This document shows, piece by piece, positions 50,790-60,265 of a stretch of 64,000 nt of DNA. The stretch is from Rhodospirillales bacterium (GTDB taxonomy: Bacteria; Pseudomonadota; Alphaproteobacteria; Micavibrionales; Micavibrionaceae). The translations under genes and the position numbers were made by a program. The stretch is taken from the NCBI GenBank assembly GCA_020638295.1, contig JACKIU010000001.1, positions 434,001 through 498,000 on the forward strand, given 5' to 3'. The number at the start of each line of letters is the position of its first letter. The stretch's first letter is position 1. The notes below the pieces were generated by a model. It saw only the letters and a list, made by a program, of their open reading frames with translations. It made no database searches and was not told the origin of the DNA.

Positions 50790-52667
50790 TCATTCGTCTC
50801 CACAGCGGGCTGTTCTATTTCAGCGGCGGGGGGTTCTGGCTGTTCTGGCTGGGTTTCAGGTTCAGAGGCTTCAGAGTCTTCGGCGGGTTTTTCCGGTTCG
50901 GGCAAAGTTTCTTTCTCGATGACAAAAGCCTTGCACGGGTGGTCGTCGGCAAGGTCAAAATCGGCCAGCGTCACGGCATAGAAAACCGGGTTCACGGCGC
51001 CGAGCAACAGCCCACCGACCTTTTTACCCAGATCGAAAATATTGGGCGAGGCCTTAAGATCTGAAAGCGGGCCGGACACATTCACCGCCCCGCCGATCGT
51101 CCCGATCGCGATCTCTTTGGGCTTTGGTTCGAGAACCATTTCGAGGTAATCTTTTTGAAAATCGTAAGTGCCTTCACCGTGCAGCGTCACGCGCTTGCGT
51201 ATCGACAAACACTGCATCGCTGCGGCCTTTGAGGTTTTCGACATCAAGATTGACCACCACGCAATTCATATTGAGATCGCTGTCTTCTTCAAAGCTCGGC
51301 AGAAGGGCGTTAAGCAGACCGCCACCCCAGAGATTGAGCAGCCCGGCACGCATTTTGCCGCGTCCGCCGACGAAACTGATTTTCCCGGAAAGGCTGTCAA
51401 ACAGCCCTTCCAATGTGCCGCTTTGCGAGGACAGTTCCATCAAAATGTTGCCGTGGCCTTCGATACGGGCGGGCTCATCGCTGAGGCGTTTTTGCAGTTC
51501 GGTATAGTCGAAGTTTTTGACTGTGATTTTCTGGGTCATTTCGGCGGGGCTTTTTGCCGCGTCGATATCCACATCGCCGCTGAGCGTCCCGGCGACAATC
51601 GTGCCGGAGAGCGGCCCCATATGCAGTTCACCGTTTTTGATGCTGAGCGGCGTTTCAACTTTGCCGAGCAAGACATTGCCGGATTTAAGCTGTTGAATAT
51701 CCAGTTTCAGATCGACATCAAGGCCGTCCAGATCGAGTTTACCCCCCGGCGTCCCGAAAATTTTATCCAAGGCATCGATTGTTTTTTGTAGCTCCGACGA
51801 ACCATCAAAATCGCTCACGATGATTTCCGGGCCGACAATTTCGCCTGAGATTTTTAAAGGCTTTTCATCGTCGGGCCATTCAAAACGCACATCAGGATCA
51901 ACGCGACTTTTCCCCGGTTCAATGCGTAATTGGCCATGAACCTTCAGGCGATCATCCCCGCGATCAAAATCGATATTGCCGTGCAGAACCTCTTGTCCGG
52001 CCTTTTTCAAAACGAGATTTTCAAACTTGTAATCGCCGGTCACGGTATTACGGATTGTGCCGCCCGCGCCGATGTCGGCCAAAGTGGCTTCAAAGCCGCG
52101 TTCGCGGCCTATGACATAGGTGTATGCTCCGGGCTTGCCTTTGACATCCAAGCCGAAGCTGGCTTTGAGCGGAGTTTTGCCGACCCGTCCGTCAATGACC
52201 AAAGCACTCTGTTCCCCTTCGTCTTCGATGGCCAGAGATTGAATTTCAATGCTTTGCGCCAGCATGCTGCCGGGCATGGCTTTGAGGTTTTTGATCTGCA
52301 AATCTTTGAAATGGCCGGGGCGATAGAGCGCATCAAAGAGCGGCATGACCAGCTTTGCCGTATCGATGCGGACTTGCGCTTCGCCGGTTCCGTCTTCGCC
52401 GCCGCGCAGTTCGACATCGGTGACGTCAATAACGATGTTGGGGAAAAAGCGCATGGAATTAAGCGTGCCAACGCGGGCGGTGTAGGGCGTGGCATCGGTC
52501 AGAAATTCTTCAACGGCTTCACGCAAGACGGGACTGTTACCGCCCATTCTCGAAAGGACTGTGAGACCGATAAACAGCGCAACACCCAAGATGGCCAGCC
52601 ATTTGAGAATGCGCAGGACGATCGTTTCCCAGCCCTTATCGGATTTTGCCTGCAGGTCTTCGCTCAT
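50786..52667 (-). pseudogene. AsmA-like protein, split by one frameshift
   Basis: The N-terminal frame (52667-51174) gives 497 residues with one membrane helix (about 23-45) and the repetitive beta-strand pattern of AsmA-family proteins, which bridge or insert lipids between the membranes. Near 51195 the homology passes to the next frame: FVDT is followed by RKRVTLHGEGTYDFQKDY, then 100 residues ending in an acidic Pro/Glu-rich tail to 50786. A single extra base fits. The rest reads normally, so either a very recent mutation or an error in the sequence is possible. It overlaps rlu by ATGA and the ATP12 gene by ATGA. Confidence 0.78.
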
Positions 52668-53683
52668 GGTTTCACATCCTCAAAAGGGTCGGCTTTTAAA
52701 TTGGGGCTGAAACCCAAGGCTTTCCAGCTTTTCTTTAATTCAGGGGGCAAGGGCGCGGTGATATCGAGCGGTTTTTTGCGACCCGATGGATGGGGCAAAA
52801 TCACCCGGCGGGCGTGCAGATGCAGGCGGTCGGCCATATTCAGGTTTTTGAAATCGGCTTCCACCTTGCGGCGGGCTTCGTGCCATTCTTCCTGTTCGGG
52901 CAGGCGGGCGTATTTTTTATCCCCGACAATCGGGCAGCCGATGAGTTCACTATGAACGCGGATCTGGTGGGTGCGACCCGTGCGCGGCCAGAATGCGACG
53001 AAGGCGGCGCTGTTTAATGCATTTTCCAGCACCATGAAATCGGTAATCGCCATTTTACCGTCTTTTTCATCGACGACCATACGTTCTTTATTGCTGCCCC
53101 CGGCCTTGGTTAGCGGGGCCTTAATCGTGCCGTCGAGTTGTTCAGGCGCCGGCGAGACAATCGCCCAGTAGATTTTCTTGATGTCGCGTTTTTTGAAGGC
53201 ATCGCCGAGAGTTTGCGCGACTTTGGCCGAGCGGGCGAGCAGCAATACGCCGCTGGTGTCCTTGTCCAGACGATGTACAAGACGCGGTTTTACGCCGTTT
53301 TTATCGGCCAGCGCGCCGAGCAAGCCATCGATATGAACCTTGGTCTTGCTGCCGCCCTGCGTAGCCAGACCAGCGGGTTTGTTCAGGGCGATGACATCGG
53401 CATCTTCGTAGATCACCAGCGATTTGATGAAGGCTTTGTCTTTGTCGGTCAGTTTCGGTTTTGCCCCAAACGGTTTGCTTTCCACCGGCGGGATGCGGAT
53501 TTCCTGACCGGCCTTGAGCTTGCTGTCGGGTTTGAGGCGTTTGCCGTCGGCGCGGATCTGGCCCTTGCGGATCAGCTTTTGCGCAAGGCCATAGGGCAGT
53601 TCAGGAACGGCCTTCTTGAGCCAGCGATCGAGGCGCTGGCCGTCATCATCGTCTTTGACCGTAATGTGGCGCACTTCGTTCAT
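52664..53683 (-). CDS. RluA-family 23S rRNA pseudouridine synthase (RluC-like)
   Basis: The 339 residues have an N-terminal S4 RNA-binding domain (about 15-70, LDRWLKKAVPELPYGLAQKLIRKGQIR) and the catalytic domain with the active-site Asp in HRLDKDTSGVLLLARS and the GRTHQIRVH motif. RluC modifies 955, 2504 and 2580 in E. coli 23S rRNA; positions here are not known. It overlaps crcB by ATGA and the AsmA-like gene by ATGA. C-terminal tail is basic. Nothing unusual. Confidence 0.94.
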   Translation of the reverse strand: MNEVRHITVKDDDDGQRLDRWLKKAVPELPYGLAQKLIRKGQIRADGKRLKPDSKLKAGQEIRIPPVESKPFGAKPKLTDKDKAFIKSLVIYEDADVIALNKPAGLATQGGSKTKVHIDGLLGALADKNGVKPRLVHRLDKDTSGVLLLARSAKVAQTLGDAFKKRDIKKIYWAIVSPAPEQLDGTIKAPLTKAGGSNKERMVVDEKDGKMAITDFMVLENALNSAAFVAFWPRTGRTHQIRVHSELIGCPIVGDKKYARLPEQEEWHEARRKVEADFKNLNMADRLHLHARRVILPHPSGRKKPLDITAPLPPELKKSWKALGFSPNLKADPFEDVKP

Positions 53684-54060
53684 GATACAAAGGCCCGGAC
53701 CAGCGCCATGGCAGCAAACAGCGCGGTGATTGACAGAATGACTGAGCCGCCGAGATAGAACGCGCTATGCAGGTAGGCTTGGCGCTCCCACAGGTTGGCA
53801 AAATCGAGGGAAAAGGTCGAAAAGGTTGTAAAAGCGCCCAAGAAGCCGGTGACCAAGAACAGCTTCATATTTTCAGACGGGTGCCAATAATGGGCGAAGA
53901 CGGCGATCAGCAAGCCCATCATGAACGAGCCCAAGATATTCACCGTTAATGTGCCATAAGGGAAACCGTGGCCGAGCAGGCGCACAGCACCAACATTGAC
54001 GCCGTGGCGCACCAATGCGCCGATGGCGCCTCCAGTGGCAATCGCGAGTATTGCGTTCAT
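53680..54060 (-). CDS. crcB: Fluoride ion channel CrcB/FluC
   Basis: The 126 residues have four membrane helices and the family motifs GGAIGALVRHGVN at the N-terminus, GTLTVNILGSFMMGLL and GFLGAFTTFSTFS, which line the fluoride pore of this dual-topology dimer. It starts the crcB-rlu-AsmA-ATP12 operon, with ATGA overlaps. No fluoride riboswitch is visible in the 51 bases before the start, where the divergent transporter begins. Confidence 0.95.
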   Translation of the reverse strand: MNAILAIATGGAIGALVRHGVNVGAVRLLGHGFPYGTLTVNILGSFMMGLLIAVFAHYWHPSENMKLFLVTGFLGAFTTFSTFSLDFANLWERQAYLHSAFYLGGSVILSITALFAAMALVRAFVS

Positions 54061-54111
54061 GATGATTTCTCCTTACAAGTACTGTTCACGTTTGTAATCG
54101 AGATCGCGAAC

Positions 54112-55029
54112 ATGTTCAATCATCTTGGCAATACAGCCAAAGGAATCTTACTCGCCCTGATGGGGTTTAGCGCCTATACCGTCGGCGATGCCTGCGTAAA
54201 ATGGCTGAGCGCTTATTATCCCGTCATTGAGATTGTTGCGATAACCTACTGCTTTTCATTGGTTCTTTGTGTAGTTGCGTCTCCATGGCTGGGCGGGTTG
54301 AGGCGTACGCTACAAACGAAACGGTTCAAAATCCATATCGCACGCGGATTTACAAATATGGGGGTGGCCGTCTTCGCCATTTTGGCCTTATCTCATATGC
54401 CGATAACCTCGGCTTATACTATTTTTTTTATGGCCCCGTTTATTGTCACTTTGCTGGCGCTTCCGCTTTATAAAGAACATGTACCATGGCAGAACTGGCT
54501 GGTCATTGCTCTGGGCTTTACCGGTGTTCTCATTGCTTTTCCTCCCGGCCCGGCGTTGTTTGATCCGTGGGTGCTGGCGGCCTTTGGCACAGCTCTGTGC
54601 GTGGCGGCATTAAACCTCTTGGCGCGTCCCCTCGGTCCAGAGGAAACGATTTTATCGCTGCCCTTTTATCCAAGTCTTATTAATGTGCTGTGTCTGGGCC
54701 CTTTGGCCCTTTACGTTTTTGTTATGCCCAGCGCGCAGCATCTTTTGATTTTTGCCTTGGCCGGAGTCATGCTGACTTTGGGCCTCATCGGCGTAGCGAG
54801 CGGTTTTCGTCTGGTGCGTCATGCTGTGGCTGCCCCGATTCATTATATCCAGATTGTCTGGGGGTGTCTGATTGGTTATTTCATTTTTGGCGATGTGCCG
54901 AGTCTGCAGGTTCTAATCGGGGCCGGGGTTATTATCGCCAGCGGCGTTTATCTGATTGAAACCGAGCGCCCTAACGGTACGATTCACAAGGTTGCCGCAC
55001 GCCTTAGAAAACCTAAAGCAAAACCTTAA
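54112..55029 (+). CDS. DMT-superfamily (EamA) transporter
   Basis: The 305 residues from ATG 54112 show ten hydrophobic helices in two EamA halves; the repeat is seen in LLALMGFSAYTVGDACVKWL and the second half GLIGVASGFRLVRHAVAAPIHYIQIVWG. The frame is open 48 codons upstream but that part lies over the divergent crcB gene and is polar. The substrate is not predictable; homologues export amino acids, S-adenosylmethionine or other metabolites. It is divergent from crcB and convergent with rarA. Confidence 0.88.
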   Translation: MFNHLGNTAKGILLALMGFSAYTVGDACVKWLSAYYPVIEIVAITYCFSLVLCVVASPWLGGLRRTLQTKRFKIHIARGFTNMGVAVFAILALSHMPITSAYTIFFMAPFIVTLLALPLYKEHVPWQNWLVIALGFTGVLIAFPPGPALFDPWVLAAFGTALCVAALNLLARPLGPEETILSLPFYPSLINVLCLGPLALYVFVMPSAQHLLIFALAGVMLTLGLIGVASGFRLVRHAVAAPIHYIQIVWGCLIGYFIFGDVPSLQVLIGAGVIIASGVYLIETERPNGTIHKVAARLRKPKAKP

Positions 55030-55071
55030 GAATATCAATTTCAAGAATAGATACGGTGCGTTTCGTATTTA

Positions 55072-56367
55072 TTATTTTTTGGCCCTGATATTGGCCCAAT
55101 AAGATAAGCGCTTTTTAATTTCGCGTTCAAAACCACGTTCGACAGGTTGGTAGAATTCCTGACGGTTGAGGTCTTCGGGAAAGTAGCTTTGGCCGGAAAA
55201 TCCTTCTGCGCGGTCATGGTCATATTGATAACCGATGCCGTAGCCTTCGGCCTTCATCAACTTCGTCGGGGCGTTCATCGCATGTTTGGGCGGCATCAGC
55301 GAGCCGGTTTCATTGGCGAGGCGTTTGGCGGCTTTGAGGGCCATGTAGCTGGCGTTGGATTTCGGGGCGGTGGCGAGATATGTGCAGGCCTGAGCCATGG
55401 CCAGTTCGCCTTCGGGCAGGCCGAGGCGTTCATAAGCCGTCCATGCGTTATTGGCGATCACCAGCGCCTGCGGATCGGCATTGGAGATATCCTCGCTGGC
55501 CATGCAGGTCATTCGGCGCAGAATCGTGGCCGGGTCTTCGCCCCCGACCAGCATGCGGGCCATCCAGTATAACGCGCCGTCGACATCGGAAGCGCGCAGT
55601 GATTTATGAAACGCGCTCAAGAGGTTATAGTGCGCTTCGTTACCCTTATCGTAAAGCGGCGCACGGCGTTGAACCAGCGTCATCAGCCCTTCCTCATCCA
55701 GCATTTCGCCTTGAGCGATGATCTGTTCGGCCATGGAAAGGATATAGCGTCCGTCGCCGTCGGCCATGGTTTTGAGAAGGGCGCGCGCCTCGGGGCTCAA
55801 GGGCAACGGCCCTTCGCTTTCGGCTTTTTGCAAAAGCGTTTCCAGCGCTTCGTCGTCCAAGCGCTTGAGAACAAAGACTTGTGCGCGGCTGAGCAAGGCC
55901 GCATTGAGTTCAAAAGACGGGTTTTCGGTCGTTGCGCCGATGAGCGTGATGGTGCCGTCCTCCATCACCGGCAGAAAGGCATCTTGCTGGGATTTGTTGA
56001 AGCGGTGAATCTCATCAACGAAGAGCAGAGTCCCCTGCCCGTTCTTTTTACGGATTTTGGCCGCATCGAAAACTTTGCGCAGGTCCGCTACGCCGGAAAA
56101 AATCGCCGAGATTTGTTCGTAGTGCAGCTCCGTGTGATCAGCGAGGATACGCGCCAGTGTGGTTTTGCCACAGCCCGGCGGCCCCCAGAAGATCAGTGAA
56201 GGCAGACGGCCACTTTCGAGCATTTTGCGCAATGGCGCGCCCTGCCCCACAATATGGTCTTGCCCGACGACATCTTCAATCGCATGGGGGCGCAGGCGGT
56301 CAGCCAACGGGCGGCGATTGTCTCCTTGCGTATTTTCTTCGCCTTTCACTGCAAATAAATCAGGCAT
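55072..56367 (-). CDS. rarA: Replication-associated recombination protein RarA (MgsA)
   Basis: This AAA+ ATPase acts at stalled forks. The 431 residues begin with a short segment and PLADRLRPHAIEDVVGQDHIVG, Walker A GPPGCGKTTLA, Walker B LLFVDEIHRFNKSQQDAFLP, the sensor GATTENPSFELNAAL, and the C-terminal tetramerisation domain with DPQALVIANNAW and YMALKAAKR. Length is normal. Convergent with the DMT gene and divergent from nadA. No peculiarity. Confidence 0.97.
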   Translation of the reverse strand: MPDLFAVKGEENTQGDNRRPLADRLRPHAIEDVVGQDHIVGQGAPLRKMLESGRLPSLIFWGPPGCGKTTLARILADHTELHYEQISAIFSGVADLRKVFDAAKIRKKNGQGTLLFVDEIHRFNKSQQDAFLPVMEDGTITLIGATTENPSFELNAALLSRAQVFVLKRLDDEALETLLQKAESEGPLPLSPEARALLKTMADGDGRYILSMAEQIIAQGEMLDEEGLMTLVQRRAPLYDKGNEAHYNLLSAFHKSLRASDVDGALYWMARMLVGGEDPATILRRMTCMASEDISNADPQALVIANNAWTAYERLGLPEGELAMAQACTYLATAPKSNASYMALKAAKRLANETGSLMPPKHAMNAPTKLMKAEGYGIGYQYDHDRAEGFSGQSYFPEDLNRQEFYQPVERGFEREIKKRLSYWANIRAKK

Positions 56368-56444
56368 TCCCTTGACCTTGACCGTTTAAATATGTGAGAT
56401 ATTTCTTTTATATCATCAAATGCGAACATTTAAAGAACGAACTT

Positions 56445-57455
56445 ATGTCGGCAGAACGGTTAACCTACACGGATGAAGTGGCCAAAGAGACAGGCCCTTT
56501 GTATGGACGATTGCAAAAGCAATATAGTCCTGAGCGCTGGCAAACGCTGGCGCCTTACATTCACGAAATCAATCGGCTGAAAAAAGAAAAAAACGCGGTT
56601 ATTTTAGCGCATAATTACATGACGCCGGATGTGTTTTACGGGGTTGGCGATGTGGTCGGGGATTCCCTGATGCTGGCACAAAAGGCAGCCGCCAGCGATG
56701 CGGATATCATTATCCAGTGCGGCGTGCATTTCATGGCCGAAACCTCGAAAATCCTGTGTCCGGAGAAAAAGGTGATTATCCCCGATATGGAAGCAGGCTG
56801 CAGCCTGGCCGAGAGCATTACCGGGGAAGATGTACGCAGACTGAAAGAACAGCATCCCGGCATTCCGGTGGTTTCCTACGTGAATACATCGGCCGATGTG
56901 AAGGCGGAGAGCGATGTGTGCTGCACCTCTTCGAATGCGCTCAAGATTGTGGAAGCGCTGGGGCGTGAGGGGCATGACACAGTAATTATGACGCCGGATA
57001 AATATCTGGCGCAAAATGTTGCCGCGCAAACCGATGTGAAGATCATCATCTGGGACGGGACCTGCATGGTGCATGAGCGCTTCACGGCGGAAGATGTCAA
57101 AAAAATGCGCGCAGATTATCCGGGGATTTTCGTACTGGCGCATCCTGAATGCCCGCCCGAAGTGATGGCCGAGGCCGATTATGCCGGTTCGACCGCGCAG
57201 ATGGACGATTACATTAAGGAGCATCAGCCCGCCAGGGCCGTGCTGTATACCGAATGTTCGATGAGCGATAATATCGCCGCGGCCAATCCGGGTGTGGAGA
57301 TGATCGGCACCTGTCAAATGTGCCCGCATATGAAGCGGATTACGTTGCCCAAGATTTTGAAGGCTTTGCGGAACGAAGGGCCGGAGGTGCGGATTGATGC
57401 GGCGATTATTGAGCGTGCGCGCAGGCCGATTGAGCGGATGTTGGCGCTGAGTTAG
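56445..57455 (+). CDS. nadA: Quinolinate synthase NadA
   Basis: NadA condenses iminoaspartate with dihydroxyacetone phosphate to quinolinate. The start at 56445 gives 336 residues; the frame opens 17 codons upstream from a nonconserved peptide. Three blocks with the cluster cysteines are seen (IIQCGVHFMAETSKILCP, DVCCTSSNALKIV, and CQMCPHMKRITL near the C-terminus), along with HPECPPEV and the YTECSMSDN segment. It is followed by nadC. No nadB lies between them, so iminoaspartate must be made by a gene elsewhere (inference). Confidence 0.97.
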   Translation: MSAERLTYTDEVAKETGPLYGRLQKQYSPERWQTLAPYIHEINRLKKEKNAVILAHNYMTPDVFYGVGDVVGDSLMLAQKAAASDADIIIQCGVHFMAETSKILCPEKKVIIPDMEAGCSLAESITGEDVRRLKEQHPGIPVVSYVNTSADVKAESDVCCTSSNALKIVEALGREGHDTVIMTPDKYLAQNVAAQTDVKIIIWDGTCMVHERFTAEDVKKMRADYPGIFVLAHPECPPEVMAEADYAGSTAQMDDYIKEHQPARAVLYTECSMSDNIAAANPGVEMIGTCQMCPHMKRITLPKILKALRNEGPEVRIDAAIIERARRPIERMLALS

Positions 57456-57461
57456 TTTTAT

Positions 57462-57549
57462 GTCATTGCGAGAAGGGCCATCAGGCCTGACGCGGCAATC
57501 CAGAATGGTACTTGAAGGCTCTGGATTGCTTCGCTACGCTCGCAATGAC
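57462..57549. repeat. Palindromic repeat family A copy 8, between nadA and nadC
   Basis: GTCATTGCGAGAAGGGCCAT on the left and CTACGCTCGCAATGAC on the right, with inner GCAATCCAGA and TCTGGATTGC. It fills most of the 114-base gap. Confidence 0.92.
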
Positions 57550-57569
57550 GTATAAAGAAGGAATAAAAA

Positions 57570-58415
57570 ATGCATCTTTCTCCCATCATCATTGAAGATC
57601 TTGTTAAAGCAGCCCTGAAAGAAGATTTGGGGCATGGGTTCGATATCACCTCAAACTTGCTGATCCCGGCGGTGCAATCTGCACGCGGCGTTTTGCGCGC
57701 GCGGGCGGATGGGCGATTGGCCGGTCTGATCGTCGCGCTATCGACCTTTTCGCTCACCGATATTGATTTTGACATGACGGTGATGGCCGAAGACGGCGCG
57801 GATTTGAAGGCTGGGGATGTGATTGCCGAGATTGAAGGTCCGGCGCGCAGCCTTTTGACGGCTGAGCGGGTCGCGCTCAACTTTCTGTCGCATATGAGCG
57901 GGGTGGCCACGCTCACCCGATCTTACGTCGAACGCATAAAAGATACAGGCACAGAGATTTGCGATACGCGCAAAACCATCCCGGGGCTGCGCTTGCTGCA
58001 GAAATACGCCGTGGAGATCGGCGGTGGGGCCAATCACCGGTTCGGGCTGGATGATGCGATTCTGATTAAGGACAATCACATCGCGGCTGTCGGCAGCGTC
58101 GATGAAGCGCTGGATCAGGCCTATATGCTGGCCGGGCATACCAAGAAGATCGAGATTGAGGTCGATACTCTGAAACAGCTTGATGATGTACTGGAAAACG
58201 GCAAAGCGCACATCGTCATGCTGGATAATTTTGCGCTGCCGGATTTGCAAAAAGCGGTCAGTCGTTGCAAAGGGAAGATCATCACCGAAGCTTCGGGCGG
58301 GGTCAGTCTGGAAACGGTGCGCGCGATTGCCGAAACCGGGGTGGATACTATCTCGGTTGGCGCGCTGACCCATAGCGCCCCGGCACTGGATATCGCACTG
58401 GATATCGATGTCTAG
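57570..58415 (+). CDS. nadC: Nicotinate-nucleotide pyrophosphorylase NadC
   Basis: NadC converts quinolinate and PRPP to nicotinate mononucleotide. The 281 residues show LKEDLGHGFDITS, RVALNFLSHMSGVATLT, the TRKTIPGLRLLQKYAVEIGGGANHRFGL block (substrate pocket), DDAILIKDNHI, and the ASGGVSLETVRAIAETGVDTISVG end. It is preceded by GAAGGA about 9 bases before the ATG, and overlaps the following DUF167 gene by eight bases. Confidence 0.98.
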   Translation: MHLSPIIIEDLVKAALKEDLGHGFDITSNLLIPAVQSARGVLRARADGRLAGLIVALSTFSLTDIDFDMTVMAEDGADLKAGDVIAEIEGPARSLLTAERVALNFLSHMSGVATLTRSYVERIKDTGTEICDTRKTIPGLRLLQKYAVEIGGGANHRFGLDDAILIKDNHIAAVGSVDEALDQAYMLAGHTKKIEIEVDTLKQLDDVLENGKAHIVMLDNFALPDLQKAVSRCKGKIITEASGGVSLETVRAIAETGVDTISVGALTHSAPALDIALDIDV

Positions 58416-58695
58416 CGTCATTATCCGGGTGAAACTGAGCCCGAAAGCGGCAAAAAACGCGGTTCAGGGCTGGGGGGAGGACCGTTTTGGGGGAAAACTG
58501 CTCAAATGCACAGTCACAGCCGTTCCTGAGAAGGGCAAAGCCAACAAGGCCCTGATCGCCCTGCTGTCTGCATACACGGGTCTGCCACAAGGCGTTTTTT
58601 CCATTAAAAGCGGTGAAACATCGCGCCTTAAAACCGTTGAAATACAAAGCGTTACAGACGACTCCCTTTTCAGTCTTTTAAACTGTAAATTTTAG
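58408..58695 (+). CDS. DUF167 (YggU-like) protein
   Basis: The 95 residues match the DUF167 family: IIRVKLSPKAAKNAVQGW near the start, LKCTVTAVPEKGKANKALIALLS and the IKSGETSRLKTVEI segment. Function unknown in the family. It overlaps nadC by eight bases, so translation is coupled. Complete and ordinary in size. Confidence 0.9.
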   Translation: MSSVIIRVKLSPKAAKNAVQGWGEDRFGGKLLKCTVTAVPEKGKANKALIALLSAYTGLPQGVFSIKSGETSRLKTVEIQSVTDDSLFSLLNCKF

Positions 58696-58726
58696 CTTTC
58701 CTTTCACTTTTTAGTGAGATAATTAT

Positions 58727-59353
58727 ATGACAAATATTTTTAGACGAACGACCAGATTTAGGGCTATGGTTTCACAAATTTTGGATAGATTTACGCGCCT
58801 TACAGGGCTCGGTGCGCTGGCACTTATTTCACTTGCCGCGCAGCCCGTTTGGGCGTCTGACGCTCTTACGAAACTCACTCAGGACAACGTCAAAGCCTTT
58901 ATTGAAGAGACGACGGATATCACCTCTTCCAATCGTAATGGGCTTTCGCCTAAAACCATTCAGGACTATCTCGATCAACATCTTGATAAGAAAGCGCATT
59001 TTAAAAGCGTGATGAAGTATCACATTCCCGGTATGCCGGTGCAGGAAACCCAACTGAGTCTGGATAAAGAAGGGTTTATGGACTCTGTCGGCAAGGGGGC
59101 TGAGACGATTGAGGGCTACGATACTCTGGTCGAGATTGAAGACATCAAGATTTCCTCGGACGGGGAAAAGGCCTTTGTGAAAACGCGCAACACCGAATAC
59201 GCCACCATGCCGGTGCCGACAGAGACCGGAGGCACTCAAGGCGTACCGATGGAAGGGGTTTCCGAGTGTTCGCAAATCCTGCTGCTCAAAAAAGGCGTGA
59301 TCAAGATGTATAACGCCAATTGCGTGACCAATATCGAATTTATGGAATATTAA
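58727..59353 (+). CDS. Periplasmic protein of unknown function
   Basis: The 208 residues begin with a long basic N-region and a signal peptide (hydrophobic 27-43, cleavage after VWA). The mature part is acidic and hydrophilic, with two cysteines late (VSECSQILLL and NANCVTNIEF) that could form a disulfide. The pattern suggests a small nuclear-transport-factor-like fold, but I recognise no family. A ribosome binding site is weak (GTGAGATAA region). It stands 31 bases after the DUF167 stop and 39 bases from the convergent sdhB. Confidence 0.7.
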   Translation: MTNIFRRTTRFRAMVSQILDRFTRLTGLGALALISLAAQPVWASDALTKLTQDNVKAFIEETTDITSSNRNGLSPKTIQDYLDQHLDKKAHFKSVMKYHIPGMPVQETQLSLDKEGFMDSVGKGAETIEGYDTLVEIEDIKISSDGEKAFVKTRNTEYATMPVPTETGGTQGVPMEGVSECSQILLLKKGVIKMYNANCVTNIEFMEY

Positions 59354-59392
59354 ACGCTGTTTGCTTTAGGGACTGGGCGCTTGCGATAAATA

Positions 59393-60184
59393 CTACCGGC
59401 GCATGACCATCAGTTTTTTGATCTCTGCAATCGCCTTGGCCGGATTGAGGCCTTTCGGGCATGTGTTGGTGCAGTTCATGATGGTGTGGCAGCGATAGAG
59501 CTTGAACGGGTCTTCGAGCGCATCGAGACGCTCACCCGTGGCTTCGTCACGGGTGTCGGCGATCCAGCGATACGCTTGCAGGAGGATCGCCGGGCCCATG
59601 AAACGGTCGCCATTCCACCAATAGCTGGGGCAACTCGTCGAACAGCAAAAGCACAGGATGCAGCCGGCCGGGCCGTGGCCGTCATCGCCGTTGAGAATGT
59701 TGGCGTCTTCGGGGCTTTGCAGGCGCTCGCGTCCCGGAGCGGGGCTGTCGGCCTTCAACCAAGGCTCGATCGAAGTATATTGCGCATAAACGTGGTTCAG
59801 ATCGGGCACGAGGTCTTTGACCACCGGCATATGCGGCAGCGGCGTGACCTTGATATCGCCGGAGCAGTCGTCAATCGCCTTGGTGCAGGCCAGTGTATTC
59901 GTGCCATCGATATTCATCGCGCAGGAGCCGCAAATCCCTTCACGGCAAGAGCGGCGCAGGGTCAGAGTTTGATCGATGTTGTTTTTAATATAAAGCAGCG
60001 CATCAAGGACCATCGGGCCGCATTTATCGAGATCGATGGTGAAGGAATCAAGACGCGGATTGGCGGGCGTCTCTGGGTTCCAGCGGTAGATTTTGAAGGT
60101 TTTCTTGCGCGCGGCGCCTTCGGCCACGTCATGCGTTTCACCGGCGGTGATTTTTGAATTTGCGGGAAGTGTGAATTGGGCCAT
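59393..60184 (-). CDS. sdhB: Succinate dehydrogenase iron-sulfur subunit
   Basis: This carries electrons from SdhA to quinone. The 263 residues have the [2Fe-2S] block (RRSCREGICGSCAMNIDG then TLAC), the [4Fe-4S] CILCFCCSTSCPS, and the [3Fe-4S] CHTIMNCTNTCPKGLNP at the C-terminus, as expected for SdhB. It is the last gene of the sdh locus in transcription order, after a GGDEF gene that separates it from sdhA by about 940 bases. Confidence 0.98.
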   Translation of the reverse strand: MAQFTLPANSKITAGETHDVAEGAARKKTFKIYRWNPETPANPRLDSFTIDLDKCGPMVLDALLYIKNNIDQTLTLRRSCREGICGSCAMNIDGTNTLACTKAIDDCSGDIKVTPLPHMPVVKDLVPDLNHVYAQYTSIEPWLKADSPAPGRERLQSPEDANILNGDDGHGPAGCILCFCCSTSCPSYWWNGDRFMGPAILLQAYRWIADTRDEATGERLDALEDPFKLYRCHTIMNCTNTCPKGLNPAKAIAEIKKLMVMRR

Positions 60185-60265
60185 TTTGCGCTCTTAATGC
60201 GTTGGTTCTATCTGCCAATCAGAATAAGCGCTTAAAGGGCAAATGTGAAGGGGAAGAGATGAGAA

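Noticed and set aside
57458..57916. A 152-codon minus-strand frame over nadC with HCERSEAIQS
   Set aside because: The recognisable peptide is just a translation of a family A repeat, and the rest is antisense to nadC.
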